The translations under genes were made by a program, and so were the position numbers. A model generated the notes under the pieces. The model saw nothing but the letters and a program-made list of their open reading frames with translations, was not told the DNA's origin and did not search any database. 64,000 bases of DNA from Strobilurus pachycystidiatus (taxonomy: Eukaryota; Basidiomycota; Agaricomycetes; Agaricales; Physalacriaceae), in NCBI GenBank assembly GCA_019915135.1, contig JAHLMK010000001.1, forward strand, positions 4,774,001 to 4,838,000, read 5' to 3'. Positions 45,165-56,328 of this stretch are shown one piece after another; within the stretch, counting starts at the first letter, position 1; every line of letters begins with the position of its first letter.

Positions 45165-47676
45165 TTAGTACTCATCCACGTCAGACAGCGACGCATACTC
45201 GGACTCAGTCCCAGCGTCCTCGTACTCCGACACAACCTCCGCCATAGCGTACAACATAATCGGAGTCGACGCAATTAGCTTGGGGCCGATGACCTCCAAA
45301 TCGTCCTCCGCCCATTCATGGTGATGGTTCATGTAATACTCCTGCTCCTGCTCCGAAACCGCCTCCATATCGCCCTCTTCCGACGTGAGCGCTTGTGCAC
45401 CGACAGCAGTCGCACTGCTGTTGGCCCCTCCATGGTACGCACTCACAGGACGCGTCATCCTGCCGTCAGAACTCTCGCTAGACACCGCCTCGGTCCAGCG
45501 CAAGTCTAACACGCGCCCCTTGACCATACCGTCGACAGAACGAACTCCAAGTTCCCGGCAAAGTGCGAAGTACGATAGATAGTCGACGCCGGGTTTCGTG
45601 ACACGGCTCATAACGTTCAATAGCTCCATCGCTGTAAACTCTGGGACCTCGGACATGGCTGAGCCTGAATCGGCGGTACCAGGTCTGGCAACGGGGTTGG
45701 TGATAGGGGAATAAATCTTGAAGCCAGCAGGCCCCAGACCAGGATGTATACTGTCTGCTGTCGGGGTACTCCTTCGCTTGCGCCCATCGGAAGATGTCGT
45801 CCCGGCGGAAGGTGCTTGAGACGAATGGATGATGTGAAGGTTCAAGAGAGCATGTGCTTGAAGGAAATGGGAGCTTTGCTTTACTATGATGCGACGTCAG
45901 TCCAAGACCTTGAGCTAAGTTCGAACGAGCAATCACCTCCCACGCGGCCATTAGAGTTGACTGAAAGAGGTATCAATCAACACGGGTCACAAAAGAAGTG
46001 AGCTCAACATACTGTAGTCGGTTATGTAGTCTTGCCAGTGAGCAAACTTGCCTCCGAAGGCATCGTACAGAATCTCAAAGTCCAATTGAGCTTTCAGATA
46101 ATCGGGAACGCGTGGAAGCATCTGCTCATGGTAGAACTTCCGCATTTCAGTCTTGTTGCAGTCGCCAATCGTGATGATCTAGGTTTGAGCTGAACTCACG
46201 TCATCGAAGTTGAAACGTCAAACAACAGACCTTGCAATGCTGCATGACGTTGAGCTGCCTGAGCCAGGTTTGGTAAAATGGGTCGCTGGTAGCGTGTATG
46301 ACATGGCAGAGGCGATCCTGTTTCGTCAAAACGAGCATAGAATCAAGCAAACACTTCATCGCCTCCGTCGACTGAATCAAGGCCGGCCTGAGAATGGTTA
46401 TCCCTATCAGTCATACGAATGCTTGTATCTTGAGAAACGTACAGCTTGTGGGCTTCATCGAAAAATATAATCTGCAAACAGTGAGAGACCTGTGGATTGG
46501 GTGGAGGCTCATGACTTACCGGAACTCTCTTGGGTGGAGGTTTAAATTCTTCCTTCGCCTTCTCAGAGTTCACAGTCGGCGCATCTTTTCCGTCTGGCTT
46601 TGCAGTGCGACTTCTACGACGGAAACTCCACCCCCGCTTTGGATGATTGTCGACGCTGCGAGACTTGTCGGATGCCGAGTCATCGGATCCCTCCTTCTTC
46701 GACTTGGAGCTGGCACTTTCCAGATCCTCCTGGGATGGTTGAAACTCCCAATATTTCAGAAGAGAGCTCTGACGAGGTAGCGTTATATAAAGGCGGACTC
46801 CATGAAGATGTACGGACCTGGAACAGCTCCATGAGTCTGGCGATATCACTTGTCGTGATCTTCCTCATACTGGAGGATTCGTTAGCCTCATTCACTCTTC
46901 GTTCAACGTTGAGTCGATCATGCTATCAGAGGTGAGCTTAGACGGCTGAGGATTGTGATAAGATGCCAACATACTTTGAAACTCCACGCTTCCTTCTCGA
47001 AACTGTCGTAGCCGTCCATTGTCTCTGCGATCGCCTCAAAGTATTGCTCCATCTGTTGACTCAAGCTCATGTACAAGCTGGCGAGGTCGGCAAAGCCAGC
47101 TATCCGAAGGTCGAAGTGCAAGACATGGAATGAATCCCTCGAAAGTACTTCCCGGAGAAGGGCTGTCTGATATAAGTCAGTCAGGAAGCGATGAGATGAC
47201 GCGAGATGGGTACCTTTCCGACAGAGCTTGCACCGAAAAGAATAGTGAATGACGGCTCTCCTTCGAGGGCTCGTTCTATTGCCTTGATTTCCGCCTTCCG
47301 AGGAAAGAAACCTGGTAGTCGGGAGAACGTGTGTTTCGTTCGAATCTGAGCACGCTCCCTGTTCTCATTGATCTCTCGGCGAGCTTCGTCGAGCAGCCGC
47401 TTGGAATCAGTGAGAGAACGAACAGTTTCCGCGGGCTGCAAGCAAGACGTCAGGGATGATCCAGAGTATGACGGGAAGGGCACATGCGTTGGTTAGGACG
47501 CCAATTATCTCGCCCATTCCGAAGAAACTACGCTTTCGAATATCAGGGCCTAGATAGGACGATCGTTTAGAGGTGATGCTGCTTTTGAAGAGCCAGTGGG
47601 CTGAACCGATGACTTGTCGACCACCGTTGAGAGAACGATGGGAGGTTCTGCGCAGTTTTGTTGGCGCAGAGGGCAT
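45165..47676 (-). CDS. P-loop ATPase of unknown function (archaeal-ATPase-like)
   Basis: Predicted cytosolic or mitochondrial P-loop NTPase in about ten exons. A basic N-terminus (MPSAPTKLRRTSHRSLNG) and a possible membrane-near segment precede GFFPRKAEIKAIERALEG. Then come the Walker A motif FGASSVGKTALLREVL, which is split by an intron after GK, FHVLHFDLRIAG and Walker B IIFFDEAHKLPALI. HVIHATSDPFYQTWL and MRKFYHEQMLP fit the archaeal-ATPase/AAA lid. A Ser/Lys-rich insertion (SSKSKKEGSDDSASDKSRS) separates Walker A and B. The C-terminal 250 residues are Ser-rich with VTKPGVDYLSYFALCRELGV and end acidic (SLSDVDEY). I know no characterised orthologue. The 3' end is 105 bases from the convergent RTA1-like gene. 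Confidence 0.8.
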
Positions 47677-48079
47677 GGTATGCAGGGCAGCACTAGAGAG
47701 AGACAGAGAGGGGTGGGGGATGGGCGATGAGTGTCAGATACTCATTTCACGAGGCGGGCGTACGTGTAGTAGCCGTGCTCCATGCTGCCTCGCGGCTGCA
47801 TCGCCCTGCGGATAACGGCCACGGTGGCCATTGTCGACAACATCGACCACGTTTCTTACACGATTCTCGCTAATTGCGCATCAAATGTTTGCCCCAGGTT
47901 TGCCCGCACGCGGTGGTTCCGGTCAAGGAAGAGCCTGGACGGCGGACGCCGGACGGACGATGACGGAGCGTGACTTACGCGCGGCTCACGTGCAAGTCGC
48001 GACCGATGTCACACTCGTTGATTGCTGAGCTCCTCCATCAACACCGATCCCCAACTTTGCCTCCACGGCGCCCACAACA

Positions 48080-50429
48080 TGGTCTACCTCCCGCCGCCGC
48101 CGACGGGAACGTCGACGCGGAGATCATACGGCGAGGCGTACAATGCTATTCTCACAGCCCACCGCAGCTCCCCAACGACCTCGGCGTCGTCCGTCGTGAT
48201 GCTCGTGGCGCCGGACGTGGACGCCCTTTGCGCAGCCCGAATGCTCGCAGAAATGTTCAAGCAGGACGACGTTATATACCGCATCATCCCCGTATCGGGT
48301 CTCTCGGAGTTGACCACGGTCAGAGACGACCTAATAACTATCCCAGAGGTGTGCCATGGCCATATGTTTTCCCGTGGCCGGTGTCTGACCACTCTGCCTA
48401 AGCTTCACACATTGATACTATTGAATATGGGCGCCATTCAGGACCTCCCTTCTGACGAATGGTTCGGTGGCTGCAGCCCCAACCTGACCGTCCATGTCAT
48501 CGATTCCGCCCGGCCGCACAACTTGTCGAGTTTATTTGGCACCGGCGAAAATGGCGATCGTATAATAGTGTGGGATGACGGAGAAGCAGAACGTCTCAAG
48601 GACGAGCAGAAGGCGTGGGAGACGATGATGGTGCGTTTCTCTTCATCAACCATCCTACCGATCTAACGCCTTTCTAGTTTGAGCCGGAACTGGACTCAGA
48701 CGACGACTCGGATGAAGAGGACGACCTTGCCGACGACGACGAAGACGAAGACGAGTATGAGTCTCAAGCTGGCCCCTCTCGGAAACGACGGTCGCTGGGG
48801 GATGGAAATGATGGTGGAAAACGGAGGCGGACCGACGACGAAGAGGTGAGTCTGAACATTACATGCCAGAAATCTCACTTCATGTCATCAACAGCCTCGA
48901 ATACCACGCGCTTCACGCGAGGAACGCGACGAATGTCTACGTATTCTCGACAAATACTATATGGCAGGCACATGGCACGGGCAAGGAGCTGCCGCGACCA
49001 TCTATGTCCTTGCCACTGTCCTGGAACGCGTCGACAACGATCTCCTCTGGCTTGCCATCCTCGGCCTGACATACCAATATACAAACGCACGAATATCACG
49101 CCAAAAGTACGACATCTACCATTCCATGTATTACGACGAAGTGTTCCGCCTCAACCCACCTCCTCCGACCGGCGAGAAAGCCCTCATCTCCCTGAACCCC
49201 GACGACCGCAGTATACGCACGACGGAAGAGCTCCGCTTCATGCTATTCCGGCATTGGACATTGTACGACGCCATGTTCCATTCCAGCTACGTGGCGAGTA
49301 AGCTTGGTATATGGCAGGACAGGGGCCGCAAGAAGCTGACCGGCCTGCTCGCCAAGATGGGCTTTTCGATCCCGCAGACGCAACAACCCTACCCACATAT
49401 GGACATGGACCTGAAGAAGATGCTCGTGCAGAAGCTCAACGACATCGCCCCAGAATACGGCATGGTGGAGTTATCGTATCCCTCGTTCATGCGCTGTTTC
49501 GGGTACCGGTCACAGCCGCTCTCAGCTGCCGACGCGGTTGAAGGGATCAGCGCGTTGCTGGACGTGGCACATGGTGTGCGGATGGAGATTGAGATCGAAG
49601 GTGCGCGTAATGGGGGCGAGTGGTTTGGCGGAAGCAAGGTGTGGGAGGCTCCGGGAGCTGCGAAGGAGAGCAAACGGAGACGAGAGGAGCGGGAAAATGT
49701 ACCACCTGGTGGCGCCGACGTTGCCCAGGCAGCAAAACCAAAGGCATCAGATGGCGGTGAGGAGGATGGGGACAAGGCCGATTCGAGGTGGTGGGTGGAT
49801 AACTTTTGGATGGGATGGAACGCGCTTGGAGAGTAAGTCTATGCTCTTGATACTTTATTCATATTCGCTGATTTGTCTTTCAGCATCGCACCCTTGAGAC
49901 AGTCGCTCAATCTTTCCATGTCGCTACACCGTGCCATCATCAGACAAGGAACCTCCATCATTGACAAGCGCGACATTAGACCTATGAGGAGCCACCATGT
50001 CGTCGTTCTGTCGCAAGGCCCCGACCTCACTCTCTTTGCGCACCCCGGCGTTCTCTCGCGACTCGCATTATGGCTCGTGGATGCACTCCGGGACCGGATG
50101 GCAGGGACCAGTATCGCGAAAAAGTCCAAACGAAAAACCCTGCCCTTCGTCGTGGCGTGTTTGAATGAAACACGCAACTCGTACATTGTCGTCGGTGTCA
50201 CTGCCTCTCTGGAGTTCGACGACGTGAGGAAAAAGTAGGTCTCATGAAACTGTGTCTGGCCTCATTTGTTGACTATGTATCTAGCGAGTTTGCTATCGCA
50301 TTTCTAGAAGCCAAGGAGCGGTGCAATGCTCGGACACGACATGGGTCTTTCGACACTAGCGTGCTTGAGATTGACCAACAGGACCTTAAACTCTTCCTGG
50401 ACACTTTATCGGAAGGACGCGACGGCTAG
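48080..50429 (+). CDS. CDC45: DNA replication initiation factor Cdc45
   Basis: Component of the Cdc45-MCM-GINS replicative helicase. Starts MVYLPPPP; SVVMLVAPDVDALCAARML is the N-terminal DHH-like region. It continues with HTLILLNMGAIQDLP, VHVIDSARPHNLSSLF and IVWDDGE. A long acidic/basic insertion follows (DSDDDSDEEDDLADDDEDED, then SRKRRSLGD). The central and C-terminal part reads CLRILDKYYMAGTWHGQGAA, DNDLLWLAILGLTYQY, HWTLYDAMFHSSYVASKL, GLLAKMGFSIPQ and IAPLRQSLNLSMSLHRAII, ending KLFLDTLSEGRDG. Five exons or so; a 54-nt stretch (48349-48402) is open in frame but has splice signals and breaks a conserved segment, so I treat it as an intron. Well conserved throughout. Confidence 0.95.
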
Positions 50430-50750
50430 AGATGCACTTTATACTATTTATCCCGCTCATCTTATTTCACGCTCTCTGTGTTGTAATAATGTATTCTTTG
50501 TTATGTGTGTATCTATCGCATTAAGAGTTAGTCGAGAAAGCCCTTCCCTCAGGTTCTGGAATCGGCACCACATTATAGATGGAGGCTACTTAGTTTAGTT
50601 CACACACCATCCTTTTTTGATTTCGTACCTCGAAGAAGACATGTTCCAGACTTCCAGTGTTGCGAAACTTGACAGGAACAGACCTAAAAAGGCCCTCTGC
50701 GTTGTAATAATGTATCTGTGTCCAGTGGAGTTTCAAATAAGTAAGTGTAT

Positions 50751-52484
50751 CTACCGCAAGAGGAGCTTGTCGAGGAAGGTCCTCTCTTGGATATCTCTAC
50801 TTTTACCACGGATGCCCCAGATGCCCCAGTTGGTCTTGACCATGACGCGCGGGTCAAAGTCTGCGACCTCCCATTTCTCGCTGCCAAAGGGATTTGGACC
50901 TGGCGTCAGGACCCACTCAAATTCACCTGCGACGCCGGGCGCGGTCGAGAGCGACTTGATGTCGCGCTCGACGTCGGCGGGGGAGAAGCCCGTGACAAAG
51001 ATGGGGCATTTGGACGCGAGGAGCATGGGCAGGACCGGACCCCATTCCGTGGGCGATGAGATCTGGAGGAGGCGCTGGCCGTTCTCGTCTACGGATGTGG
51101 GCTCCTGCGAGGGAAAGCCGAAGCCCGGGGAGAAGAAGAAGAACACGTCGCTGTACGGGTCGAGGGTCTCTTCGAAGAGATGGTGGACGTCCTTGTAGTT
51201 GGTCTGCAGACCAGTGAAGGTCATCTGGTACGTGTAGGGGGTTGTGTACGACGGCACGCTGTACCGATTTATAGACGCGCGCGTGCGTTTTTGCGGAACG
51301 ATGGGAGCGGGGGTTTCGGGTTGGTAGATGTTGGGAACATAGAGTGGCTTCTCTTCGACGATGTCCGTTGTTGACGCGGTCTCAGCGGCTTCTGTCTTCA
51401 CTTCTTCTGTAGCAGGGACTTCCTCCACTTTCGACTCCGTTGTAGGTTCCGCCTCGGGTTTCTTGGGATGCTGGACATCCTTGGGAAGAGATACCTGGGG
51501 GCCGACAAAGAAGAGATTGAAGTTGGCGGCAGGGAAGAGGAATCCAAGTTGTTCCCAGATATGAGGCGGCAGGGAAGACTCTGCACGGGCGCCAAGAACG
51601 AATATCCGGACTTGAGGCTTTCCCACAGAGGCTTCCTGGTTCTCGGGTGCACCTGTAGGCGTGTGCAAGGTGGAACGGATAGCTGGAAAGAGTCAGCATA
51701 CCACATAAAAAAGACTGACTCAATCGTCCATACCTGCCATGGACCGGCTTCCCTCCGGAGTCAGCCGCTGGTTGTTGAGCATGAGACTGCTGAACTGATG
51801 CAGTACGCCGCCGACAGTCATGGGGTAGCTGAGCAGTTTACTGAGATGCCGTCGCGACCGTTCAGTGTCAATCGACGGGTGCCCGCGCGTGTACCAGTAT
51901 ATGTCCCAATTTGAGAACGACACGGTCTCCTCGTATCCCTGCGGTCCTGTGCGTGATATGAGGCCCGTTTACTTCGTCGGAGGCGGCGACAAGGACCTAC
52001 CGGGCATCTCAAACTCCCACATCCGCCGCCCGCTTCGCAGGTCGTGTTCGTCCTCGTTGGCCTCGCGTAGACGCTTGCAGTATTTTTCGTGCTCCTTGTC
52101 CTCCTTCCAGTGCTCCTCCGAGCAGTGCGTCGGCCAGCCGCAGTCCGGGCATTCAAAGCTGACTGTCTTTGGTTGAGCCTGGATCGGGACGTGTGTGTGC
52201 TGATGGTCATGCGAGGCGCAGACGGGACAGGGCGCCATCGACTGCAAGACCTGTCCTCTGGCCCTCACCGCAGGCAGCGGCGACTCGGAGAAGCGGTGGA
52301 AAAGGTTGTCCTCGGCCAATATCGGTATGGGGTCAGGCGCTTCAGAGACATTTTCGGCTTTCTTCTTGCGTAAAAAACCAAAGAAAGTCCGGCGAGGGGC
52401 GCGCGGAGGGAGGAAGGCGGCGGGCGGGCGTATCGACGCGACTAACCGCCGCGAGCAGAGCGTCCTGGACAGCGACAAGGCCAT
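50751..52484 (-). CDS. MSS51: Mitochondrial translational activator Mss51
   Basis: In yeast Mss51 activates COX1 translation and helps assemble cytochrome c oxidase. Three exons. The N-terminus is a basic mitochondrial targeting sequence ([20 protein letters not shown]) followed by [12 protein letters not shown]. The zinc-binding MYND-like region reads [30 protein letters not shown] and [20 protein letters not shown]. The conserved core continues [30 protein letters not shown] ([11 protein letters not shown]), [31 protein letters not shown] and [17 protein letters not shown]. It ends [14 protein letters not shown]... LLLR. Its start lies only 72 bases from that of HIS3 on the other strand, so the two share a promoter. 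Confidence 0.92.
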
Positions 52485-52556
52485 CGACGAGCCTCGGCTG
52501 ACTGGCGGCTGATGAAGAGTCGGTTCGGATGTTTTTCATTGTTGCTCTCGACCACC
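52485..52556. promoter_or_regulatory. Shared divergent promoter of MSS51 and HIS3
   Basis: Only 72 bases separate the two start codons. The interval is rich in TC tracts on the plus strand (TTGCTCTCGACCACCATG) and lacks an evident TATA box. Confidence 0.45.
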
Positions 52557-53366
52557 ATGACCGCCAGAACGGCCTCGATCTCGCGTAAAACGAGCGAAAC
52601 AGAAATTGAAGTCTTTCTCAACCTGGATTGCGCGCCGGGCTCGGGCGTCGCTCAGACTATCGATGTCAAAACCGGAATTGGCTTTCTCGACCATGTAAAG
52701 GCATATTTTTCGCCAAAAACAGTCCAGCTTTTGACGGCAATCACTTCAAGATGTACACTGCTCTGGCGAAACATGGAGGAATGTCTCTGACCATGAAATG
52801 TTCTGGTGATCTCTGGATAGACGACCATCACACTGCAGATATGTCCTTTCGGTCTTTCGGGCCAATCACATTGAGACGGGTTGTCATTACAGGACAGTGC
52901 TATTGCTCTCGGTGCTGCTTTCAAGGAAGCTCTGGGTGAAGTACGCGGTATCCGTCGTTACGGCACTGGCTTTGCTCCTCTGGATGAGGTCTGATCGCCT
53001 CTACGTGAGCCATGCCTCCATCTAACGTGTTCCAGGCGCTTTCGCGAGCAGTCATTGACATCTGCTCTCGTCCATATTGTGTCACAGATCTTGGCCTGAA
53101 GCGGGAAAAGATCGGTGACCTCTCCACCGAGATGATACCCCATGTTTTCTACTCTTTTGCTATCGCTTCTGGAGTTACCCTCCATGTCGATGTTCTTCGG
53201 GGCGAAAATGATCATCATCGGTTGGTGCCTCGTCTTTCTCATCGTACATTGCTCTGATAGCGCTTGCAGCTCAGAATCTGCATTCAAAGCATTGGCTTTG
53301 GCAATCCGTCAGGCCATCGAGAGAACAGGCGGTAACGATGTTCCCAGTACAAAAGGTGTACTGTGA
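52557..53366 (+). CDS. HIS3: Imidazoleglycerol-phosphate dehydratase, one anomalous splice donor
   Basis: Sixth step of histidine synthesis: dehydration of imidazole-glycerol phosphate. Exon 1 ends GIGFLDH (52694), exon 2 starts [13 protein letters not shown]. The metal-binding DDHHTA motif lies at the end of exon 2, then [79 protein letters not shown] and the C-terminal [21 protein letters not shown]. Stop TGA at 53364-53366. The intron after HHTA has no proper GT donor: the sequence reads GCAGATATGTCC where GCAGAG followed by GTATGT is expected. A weak GTCC donor paired with the later AG (52897-52898) keeps frame but changes the conserved AED to AD. Gene identity is certain. Confidence 0.9.
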
Positions 53367-54249
53367 TATGAGCGTGTCCCAAATGAAAAGTAGAAGTTTG
53401 AATAACCCTGTTGTCCTGAGGTGCGTTCTGACATTGTCGAACCTACAATCACCGCGAGATCTTCCGCGCGGTAAGCGGCAGTTCAGCAGAGATGATAGCA
53501 ACACTCACCATAATTTCCAAGCAGAAGGCGACCCGGAGACATTTGGTCCGGAAAGTGTGCAATTTTTGGAGCCATTAAAAGCCGAGCATGATTGGAGAAG
53601 TATCTTGAATGTACCAGTGTGTTCAGTTGGAACACTGCCAGACTTAAGCTTGCAATTGACGCGTCACCTATGCCTATGGAAATTGTCGAGGCTCACGGCG
53701 TACATACTACCTGTACATACCAAAGTTTAGTTTAGTTTACTGCTGATATACTCCGAATTCGACCTCCAGATCGTCCTTCAAGTTGACGTTGTAGGGTACG
53801 TTCGTGAAAGACCTCCCTACTTTTCCTAGGTTTTCAGTGAAAGGTCTCCTCCTGCCCTCAATCATTGTCAGAATCAAGGCAACTGAGGATGATGATATCA
53901 GATATCGATTCGGCCTAGTCCGCGGGTGAGTGTTCGAAGTTCGTTGATGTGCCATCAGACGTCCATTATCACCAGGGGCGGACACGCACTACATACAGTA
54001 AGTATCACTGGCAGCACGACTGGCAGACGGACGCTGCTCTCTAGGCCTTCTCGTAAGTAAAGACTGTCGGAATGACAGTCCGACGAGAGTGCGATCCTAT
54101 GTTGCCGGACACAGTAAATCCGCATTTGAGAAGGGCGGAATAACCGCTTCCCACCCTTCCCACACATGCTTTGAACTTATTACCCCACAGCACTTGGCCA
54201 CCTGACTCGCGTCGACACCCCACCAGTGACTTGATCACTAACTACCACC
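53367..54249. other. Intergenic region between HIS3 and SCOT
   Basis: About 880 bases containing the HIS3 3' end and the CoA-transferase promoter. A CT/GGGTGGG-rich stretch lies at 54150-54210 just before the ATG at 54250. No gene called. Confidence 0.4.
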
Positions 54250-56169
54250 ATGCTCGTCGCTCAGGCGCTCTCGACTGCCCGCTTCTCTGCGCGCTCGCTA
54301 CGCGTCGTCGCTGGTGCTGCCAGGCGATACAGTACTCCGACCGATATCCCAAACGGAAAGGTATGGGATTCGGTCGAGGACGCCGTCAAGGATGTCAAAT
54401 CAGGCGATGTTCTCCTCTGTGGAGGTGCGTATACTGCATTTTCGATGTCATCCGTTGACCTCACAACAAACAGGCTTCGGCTTGGCTGGCATACCCGGTA
54501 ATTGCTCGATTCGTCTTACTTCCTCGCTTCAACTGAACTCGATGCTTCAGATACACTCCTCGGCGCCCTTGCGAAGCGTTCAGAAGTTGTGGATCTCACT
54601 GGTGTCTCAAACAATGCGGGCGCGGGTGATTCGGGATTAGGTGCGGCTTCCCGTTCCGCATGCTTGATCCGCTAAACGTTACTTTCAGGCAAGCTGCTCA
54701 ACACTAAACAGCTCAGCAAAGTGGTGGCGTCGTACCCTGGAGGGTTCGTGGTATCGTTACTTTTGCCCGTCCAACACTTACGCTTGTCTAATCAGAAACA
54801 AGACCTTTGAGTCTCTGTATCTCAAGGGTGAGATATCCCTCGAACTCGTTCCTCAAGGAACCCTCGCAGAACGTATTCGCGCACATGCCGCCGGAATACC
54901 GGCCTTCTACACTCCAACTGGTGCATCCACCGCAGTAGAGCAGGGAACAATCGCTGTGCGCTACAAACCTGGAGGCATGTCAGCTGGTGTCGAAATTCCC
55001 GGAATCAAGAAAGAGTCTCGCGAAATAAACGGCCGCAAGTACGTTCTGGAACCCGCAATCGCTGGCGATGTCGCTTTCATACGGGCGTGGAAAGTCGACG
55101 AGGTTGGCAACTGCGTCTTCCGGTTTGCGTCTCAAAACTTCAGCACCGTCATGGCCAAAAACGCGAAACTCACTATCGTCGAAGCTGAGAACATCGTACC
55201 CGTCGGATCCATATCTCCCAACGCCATCCATCTTCCAGCAATCTATGTTGACCGCATCGTTAAAGCCACCACCCCGAAGAGGATAGAAGTCGTTACTTTG
55301 GCTGCCTCTGGTGAGAAGGCGGATACAACAATCAGCCCGGAGAAAGCTGCCGCTCAGGCGCAGCGCCGATACATCGCCAGCCGTGCTGCTAAGGAGATTA
55401 AGGATGGCTTCCACGTTAATCTTGGAATTGGTATGCCTACTCTCGTGCCGGAATATCTTGAGCCTGGTGTTCGCGTTTGGCTGCAGAGTGAGAACGGAAT
55501 CTTGGGCATGGGACCTTATCCCACTCAGAAGCAGCTTGACGCGTGAGTAGCTCTCACACCGACGCGTCTTGGAAATTTCTCATTCATCCTTCACCAGTGA
55601 CTTGATTAACGCTGGCAAGGAGACTATCACCCTTCTCCCTGGGGCCTCCATCTTCGACTCTAGTGAATCCTTCGCCATGATTCGTGGTGGTCACATTGAC
55701 GTTGCTATTCTTGGTGTAAGTTCCCCCCTGAGAGAATTTTCCCATACTGAACAAACCATCAGGCCATGGAAGTATCTCAAAACGGTGACATTGCCAACTT
55801 TATGATTCCTGGAAAACTTGTTAAGGGTGAGTCGGTATCTCCTCAAGTGAGAATACGCAAGCTGATGTGCATTTTGCAGGTATCGGAGGCGCTATGGACC
55901 TCGTTTCCAACCCCGATAAGACAAAGGTCATTGTCACCATGGAGCACACCGCTCGCGACGGTAGCCCCAAAATCCTCAAAGAGTGTGCGCTACCCCTCAC
56001 CGGCGCAGGGACCGTCTCTCAAATCATAACGGAGCTCGCCGTCTTCGACGTTGACCGCAAGAATGGCGGACTAACGCTCATTGACCTCGCGAAGGGCGTC
56101 ACGCTCGAGGAAATCAAGGCCAAGACCGGCTGCGACTTCAAAGTCAGCTCCAACGTCGGCACCTGGTAA
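54250..56169 (+). CDS. Succinyl-CoA:3-oxoacid CoA transferase, mitochondrial
   Basis: Moves CoA between succinyl-CoA and 3-oxoacids such as acetoacetate (or acetate in fungi) in the mitochondrial matrix. About 520 residues, fused alpha and beta subunits, about eight exons. A cleavable presequence ([20 protein letters not shown]) precedes [83 protein letters not shown] and YKPGGMSAG. The beta part has [17 protein letters not shown] and the catalytic Glu in [12 protein letters not shown]. It continues [45 protein letters not shown] and ends SSNVGTW. All motifs and order match the family. Confidence 0.95.
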
Positions 56170-56328
56170 ACTGCTGTAAATGTAAATAGTATGGAGCGCC
56201 ACTTGTAATATATACCAACTAATGGAGGAAATAATGAACACCAGAAGGAGAACACGCCGAATGCCGAGATGTATGCATATTACGCCACATAAGTGCTGTT
56301 CGATGTCGAGGTGGTTATAATGTGCGCC

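Noticed and set aside
52838..52892. U12-type (AT-AC) intron in HIS3
   Set aside because: ATATGTCCTTT is reminiscent of a minor-class donor, but the intron ends in AG, there is no TCCTTAAC branch site, and the consensus has two extra bases.
53338..53730. 130-codon frame downstream of HIS3
   Set aside because: It overlaps the HIS3 end in another frame and has no conserved segment; probably 3' untranslated DNA.
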